In this document: piece after piece, positions 8,112-11,537 of the stretch
Layout: every line of letters starts with the position of its first letter
Numbering within the stretch: position 1 is the stretch's first letter
Origin: Planctomycetaceae bacterium
GTDB taxonomy: Bacteria > Planctomycetota > Planctomycetia > Pirellulales > Pirellulaceae
Reading direction: 5' to 3'
Length of the DNA stretch: 11,537 nucleotides
NCBI GenBank assembly: GCA_002705165.1
Contig: PAJC01000052.1
Coordinates: 11,466 to 23,002 of the forward strand
Program-made: the position numbers and the translations under genes
The notes under the pieces: model-generated
Databases searched by the model: none
The model's input: only the letters and a program-made list of their open reading frames with translations
Told to the model about the DNA's origin: nothing

Positions 8112-9164
8112 TTAAGCGAGCCAAACAGGTTGCTGTCCGGCCAGTTCCATTGTTTCGCCTAGCTTGGCTCGGACATCAGCGGGCAGATTGATGCCGGATT
8201 CCTGACTACGAGCCATGTGAGCCCACTCGAATTCACCCGGAAGAACGACTTGTTCGACACCTTCCGCCGTTTCCACCGCATGGATTTCATCCATCAACTT
8301 ATTCATTCGCTGTGCATAATCTTCGGCATCAGCTATCACCTTGGTATCCATCACGATGAAGCCAGCGTTATGCCATGACGGCTGGTCAGTCGGATCAAAC
8401 ATCCAACTCCCTACGTCCCACCGCATGTGACCGCCCGGCAATGCACCAGACAAAATTTCACACCACAAGCCAAAGCCATATCCCTTGTGGCCAGCCATCG
8501 GAGCCAGTGAAGCATCTGCTGGATAAAGCCCACCATCGGTCGTCGGCTTACCTTCTGAGTCGATCAACCAATTTTCCGGAATTGTTTCTCCTCTCTGCTG
8601 AGCCGCATATACCTTACCGCCGGCCACAGCCGCAGTTGCAATATCAAGATTGATGGGATCGCGACCAGGCACCGGTACCCCGTAAGCAATCGGATTACTA
8701 CCAAGCACAGGGCCTTTAGAACCGGGAGCAGCAACACTTGGAATATCATTGCCTGTCACCATGGCAATAAAACCCTGTCTAGCTGCTTTCTGAGTGTAGT
8801 AACCAGCAGCACCAATATGTCCAGTATTCCGCAAGCCAATGTAAGCCACGCCGACATGAGTTGCCTTTTCCATTGCCAGATTGATACTAAACTGACTTCC
8901 TACCTGCCCTAAGGCTGACCGACCATCAACAATAGCCCACCCCGGCCCCTCACGTTCAACAACTGGCGAAACATCATGGCGATAACCGCCACCCTGCAAC
9001 TTACGGACATAACCGCTGAGCAGTTTTGTACCATGAGTGAACACCCCCATAGCATCCGTGGTTGCCAATACTTCAGCAGTATTGGCAGCATCCACTTCAC
9101 CAACACCAACCGCCTGCAGGACACTCTGTGCATATAATTTCAATTCGTCAAACGTTGGATTCAT
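8112..9164 (-). CDS. Ldh2/AllD/DlgD-type NAD(P)-dependent 2-hydroxyacid dehydrogenase
   Basis: This 350-residue protein has the length and motif order of the malate/L-lactate dehydrogenase (Ldh2) family, whose fold is unrelated to Rossmann dehydrogenases. It shows DAMGVFTHG at 37-45 with the likely catalytic H44, RNTGHIGAAGYY at 112-123, GND then APG at 138-148, GSNP at 155-158, DIATA at 174-178, GKVYAA at 183-188 and GHKGYG at 225-230. Family members oxidise (S)-2-hydroxyacids to 2-oxoacids or reduce keto acids (malate, ureidoglycolate, 2,3-diketogulonate, sulfolactate). The usual DxRG and SHGxxR arginines are M39 and L48 here, so the substrate is probably not one of the standard ones. A strong AAAGGA ribosome-binding site lies 7 nt before the ATG, 40 nt after the epoxide-hydrolase-like gene. 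It could supply the 2-oxoacid used by E1. The substrate is not identified. Confidence 0.9.
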   Translation of the reverse strand: MNPTFDELKLYAQSVLQAVGVGEVDAANTAEVLATTDAMGVFTHGTKLLSGYVRKLQGGGYRHDVSPVVEREGPGWAIVDGRSALGQVGSQFSINLAMEKATHVGVAYIGLRNTGHIGAAGYYTQKAARQGFIAMVTGNDIPSVAAPGSKGPVLGSNPIAYGVPVPGRDPINLDIATAAVAGGKVYAAQQRGETIPENWLIDSEGKPTTDGGLYPADASLAPMAGHKGYGFGLWCEILSGALPGGHMRWDVGSWMFDPTDQPSWHNAGFIVMDTKVIADAEDYAQRMNKLMDEIHAVETAEGVEQVVLPGEFEWAHMARSQESGINLPADVRAKLGETMELAGQQPVWLA

Positions 9165-9204
9165 TTGTCATTCCTTTAGCAGCTATTAATCTAAGGGCTC
9201 GCTC

Positions 9205-10413
9205 TTAACGCAACGGTCGAAAAAATTCTCGCAGGTCGGCCGCCATCTCTTCGGCTCGCTCATGAATAGCAAAATGCCCTCCTGCTTCGTATTCGTTATA
9301 GTGCACCACGTTGTAATACATTTCTGCTCGCTTACGCACGATGGGAGCAAGTTCATGGGGATAGGCTGATACGGCTGTCGGCACTTCAATACGTTTACCA
9401 GCCGGCAACTCCCAGCCATTGTAATACGATTCACTGTACAACCTGATTGCCGACCAAAACGAGTTGGTGACCCAATAGAGCATCACATTGGTGATCAGCA
9501 TATCGCGGGGAAAGAGCGTTTCGAAATCGTCATACCAACCTGACCAGTTCCGCCACTTTTCAATGATCCAAGCAGCCAGACCAACCGGAGAATCAGCCAT
9601 TGCCATTGCCAGAGTCTGGGGACGAGTCATTTGTTGGTGACAGTAGGCACCTTCATCAATCCAGTACTGTTCTACATTTTTCCAGTACCGCAGCATGTCC
9701 GGATCTTTGGGTTTGAGCGGTGCCCATTTCATTCCCAAGCCTCGAAGCAGGTCCGGGTCTTTGTCTTCCTCCGGACGTTCGTCTCCCAATCGAGGGAACA
9801 GACAATTGAGATGTACACCAATCAGGTTCTCTGCATGATGAAAACCAAATGGGGCCGTAATAAACCCACCCCAGTCACCCCCTTCAATTCCATATTTGGA
9901 ATATCCCAGCCCTTCCGTCATCAACCGGTCATATTTTTCAGGATGATGTTGAAAACCAAATCCTTGCTGATCCGGATAGTCTGAAAATCCATAACCAATT
10001 ATCGACGGAATGATCACCGTAAATGCATCTTTGGGATCCCCGCCAAAACTTTCCGGGTCAGTCAGCATTGGCAAAATCTTTAATAGCAGCAGAAAAGACC
10101 ATGGGTATCCATGCATCATGAGCAAAGGCATCGGGTTCGGGCCCTTACCTTCCTGTTTGATGAAGTGAATACCTAGCCCATCTACATCGGCTTTAAAGTG
10201 TTGATACTCGTTAAGCAGAGTTTCCTGCTGGCGCCAGTCATAAGTATGCAGCCAGTAGTCGACCAGTTCTTTCATATAATCGAGATCCACACCCCGATCC
10301 CAACCAGTCCCGGTCACTTGCTTGGGAAACCGCGTCATTTCGAGACGACGGCTTAAATCATCTAAGACCTCGTCTGAAACGTTTATGCTATAAGGAGAAA
10401 CAGAAACTGCCAC
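9205..10413 (-). CDS. Epoxide-hydrolase-like alpha/beta hydrolase with N-terminal EHN domain
   Basis: This 402-residue cytoplasmic protein matches the microsomal/fungal-type epoxide hydrolases. An EHN domain covers about 7-110 (SDEVLDDLSRRLEMTRFP), followed by an alpha/beta hydrolase core. Visible active-site parts are the oxyanion motif HGYP at 101-104, the nucleophile D180 in GGDWGG, a lid tyrosine probably Y326 (AIRLY), the acid E354 in AYPHEL and the base H380 in GGHFA. This gives a complete Asp-Glu-His set, so it should be active. The usual reaction is opening of an epoxide to a vicinal diol through an ester intermediate; dehalogenation or ester hydrolysis are alternatives in this fold. 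The start is a GTG at 10411-10413, 2 nt after the TAG of the upstream gene, with no strong ribosome-binding site. The next ATG, at codon 27, would cut into the EHN domain, so GTG is preferred and translational coupling is likely. Confidence 0.88.
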   Translation of the reverse strand: MAVSVSPYSINVSDEVLDDLSRRLEMTRFPKQVTGTGWDRGVDLDYMKELVDYWLHTYDWRQQETLLNEYQHFKADVDGLGIHFIKQEGKGPNPMPLLMMHGYPWSFLLLLKILPMLTDPESFGGDPKDAFTVIIPSIIGYGFSDYPDQQGFGFQHHPEKYDRLMTEGLGYSKYGIEGGDWGGFITAPFGFHHAENLIGVHLNCLFPRLGDERPEEDKDPDLLRGLGMKWAPLKPKDPDMLRYWKNVEQYWIDEGAYCHQQMTRPQTLAMAMADSPVGLAAWIIEKWRNWSGWYDDFETLFPRDMLITNVMLYWVTNSFWSAIRLYSESYYNGWELPAGKRIEVPTAVSAYPHELAPIVRKRAEMYYNVVHYNEYEAGGHFAIHERAEEMAADLREFFRPLR

Positions 10414-10415
10414 GC

Positions 10416-11375
10416 CTACAGTCCATTCACGATATTAGGCAGTGGTTCGGCAGCGATTGCTTTGAGTGCTATTCCCGCAACAGACTCCCGCAAATTCTTA
10501 ATGGCTTTAGGACTCACGGAAGCAATATGCGACGAAACCATGACATTTGACATTCTCCGGATCGGATGATTCTCAGGCAATGGCTCGGTACTAAATACAT
10601 CCAAGCCTGCAGCCATAATGTGGCCGGACTGCAGAGCAGCAACTAACGCATCCAGATCCACCAAATCACCGCGTCCGATATTGATCAACCTAGCACCTGG
10701 CTTCATCGTAGCCAACGACTCTGCATTCACCATATTCTTCGTTGCCTCTAACGATGGGCAATGCAGTGTCAATATATCGGCCTGAACAAACACATCCTGT
10801 TGTGACACCAGTTCGCATCCAAACTCGGCTGCACGTGCGGAACTCACCATTGGATCCGAAGCAATGATTCGGCATTTAAACCCTTTAAGTCTTGCAGCTA
10901 CTTCCTGACCAATACGCCCCAGACCGACAATTCCAACAGTGATATCACTGAGAGCTACCATGGTTGCGACACCATTAGCCAAGCCCCAATTACCATCCGC
11001 AATCAATTGATTGTTGGCTCGAACGTCTCGGGTGGCGGCCAAAATAAACGCGAGTGTATGGTCTGCAACTTCATTGATGCAGTAATCAGGGATATTGCAG
11101 ACTGGAATACCACGTTCTGCTGCCGCAGCAAAAGCAACGTTGTCGTACCCTATACCATACCGAACAATGGCTTTTGCATTCCGCATGGCTTCCACAACCA
11201 CCTCATCAACTTTCGCAAACTGCGTAATCACGACATCTGTATCAGAACATAGGTCTATCAACTCCTGCTGCGTCTGACACTTTGCCCCTACCAATTCATG
11301 ACCGGCACCTTCAATAATCTCACGCTCCGGCTCCAATGAATCAAACGTATAATCGGTCACAACAACTCTTGCCAT
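10416..11375 (-). CDS. D-isomer-specific 2-hydroxyacid dehydrogenase (PHGDH/CtBP-like)
   Basis: This 319-residue protein fits the NAD-dependent D-2-hydroxyacid dehydrogenase family in length and motifs. The substrate-binding part carries VRYGIGYDNV at 71-80. The Rossmann motif is GLGRIG at 151-156, with D174 (ASDP) likely binding the NAD ribose and so favouring NAD over NADP. The catalytic residues are R235 in IGRG, E264 in STEP and H283 in SSHIAS. Family members convert D-2-hydroxyacids (glycerate, 3-phosphoglycerate, lactate and others) to 2-oxoacids or the reverse, in the cytoplasm. It is the first gene of the cluster, with AAAAGG 8 nt before the ATG. With the Ldh2-type enzyme of opposite stereopreference it could interconvert the two stereoisomers through the keto acid. 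The exact substrate cannot be read from the sequence. Confidence 0.92.
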   Translation of the reverse strand: MARVVVTDYTFDSLEPEREIIEGAGHELVGAKCQTQQELIDLCSDTDVVITQFAKVDEVVVEAMRNAKAIVRYGIGYDNVAFAAAAERGIPVCNIPDYCINEVADHTLAFILAATRDVRANNQLIADGNWGLANGVATMVALSDITVGIVGLGRIGQEVAARLKGFKCRIIASDPMVSSARAAEFGCELVSQQDVFVQADILTLHCPSLEATKNMVNAESLATMKPGARLINIGRGDLVDLDALVAALQSGHIMAAGLDVFSTEPLPENHPIRRMSNVMVSSHIASVSPKAIKNLRESVAGIALKAIAAEPLPNIVNGL

Positions 11376-11537
11376 CCTGAGAACCTTTTCATTAACACTC
11401 GATTAGCGGCCAACTTGTAAATTCTTTTCCTATTTTTTTATTCTAAGGACTTGGACTCAACGAATGTTTTTTACACCTCAAATCTATTGAAATAATTAAT
11501 GTGTGATTCATGAAACGTGTAGGATGATGATTAATTG
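11376..11537 (-). promoter_or_regulatory. AT-rich upstream region, probable promoter of the operon
   Basis: This 162-nt stretch has no gene of note and lies before the first gene of the cluster, so it probably holds the main promoter. Visible elements are the AAAAGG ribosome-binding site at 11384-11389, a TAGAAT box at 11440-11445 on the minus strand (one mismatch to TATAAT) without a good -35 partner at 16-18 nt, and an 8-bp palindrome TTCATGAA at 11507-11514 that could be part of an operator. The window ends here, so a divergent regulator gene further right cannot be excluded. Confidence 0.35.

Noticed and set aside
1..11537. A defence system, prophage, mobile element or CRISPR array
   Set aside because: No transposase, integrase, nuclease, phage gene, terminal repeats or spaced direct repeats were seen; all genes look metabolic.

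Overview
All nine recognisable genes in this window lie on the minus strand, so transcription runs from the right end (about 11.4 kb) to the left end. Gaps between genes range from 1 to 99 nt, which suggests one long operon. In transcription order the genes are: a D-isomer-type 2-hydroxyacid dehydrogenase; an epoxide-hydrolase-like alpha/beta hydrolase; an Ldh2/AllD-type (S)-2-hydroxyacid dehydrogenase; an exported protein with two cyclase (kynurenine-formamidase-like) domains; an Nramp-like membrane transporter with a large insert carrying EF-hand-type calcium loops; a short-chain dehydrogenase (SDR); a fused alpha-beta E1 of a 2-oxoacid dehydrogenase complex; its lipoyl E2; and the first 42 codons of an M20-type amidohydrolase that runs off the left edge. 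No rRNA, tRNA, mobile element, CRISPR array or clear terminator was seen.

The organism is probably a free-living heterotrophic bacterium. A transporter with EF-hand/dockerin-like DxDxDG loops, an exported cyclase-family protein, large catabolic operons and modest use of Shine-Dalgarno sites all fit Planctomycetota (a marine lineage is plausible) or the related Verrucomicrobiota. This is a judgement from gene style, not a proof.

Taken together the genes look like a catabolic pathway for a small organic acid, amide or ring compound. A periplasmic cyclase-like protein may act outside the inner membrane and the Nramp-like protein may move a solute or ion across it. The hydrolases would then open or trim the molecule in the cytoplasm. 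The two unrelated 2-hydroxyacid dehydrogenases and the SDR would adjust alcohol and keto groups, and E1/E2 would convert a 2-oxoacid (or acetoin-like ketone) into an acyl-CoA. No E3 (dihydrolipoamide dehydrogenase) is present in the window. The substrate cannot be named from the sequence.

The most notable point is that several proteins depart from their family's hallmark residues. The transporter lacks the Nramp DPGN and MPH metal motifs. Both halves of the cyclase have altered metal-ligand motifs. The SDR has YxxxM in place of YxxxK. The Ldh2-type enzyme lacks both arginines around its SHG-type motif. Either the operon uses divergent subfamilies for unusual chemistry, or some members have non-catalytic roles.
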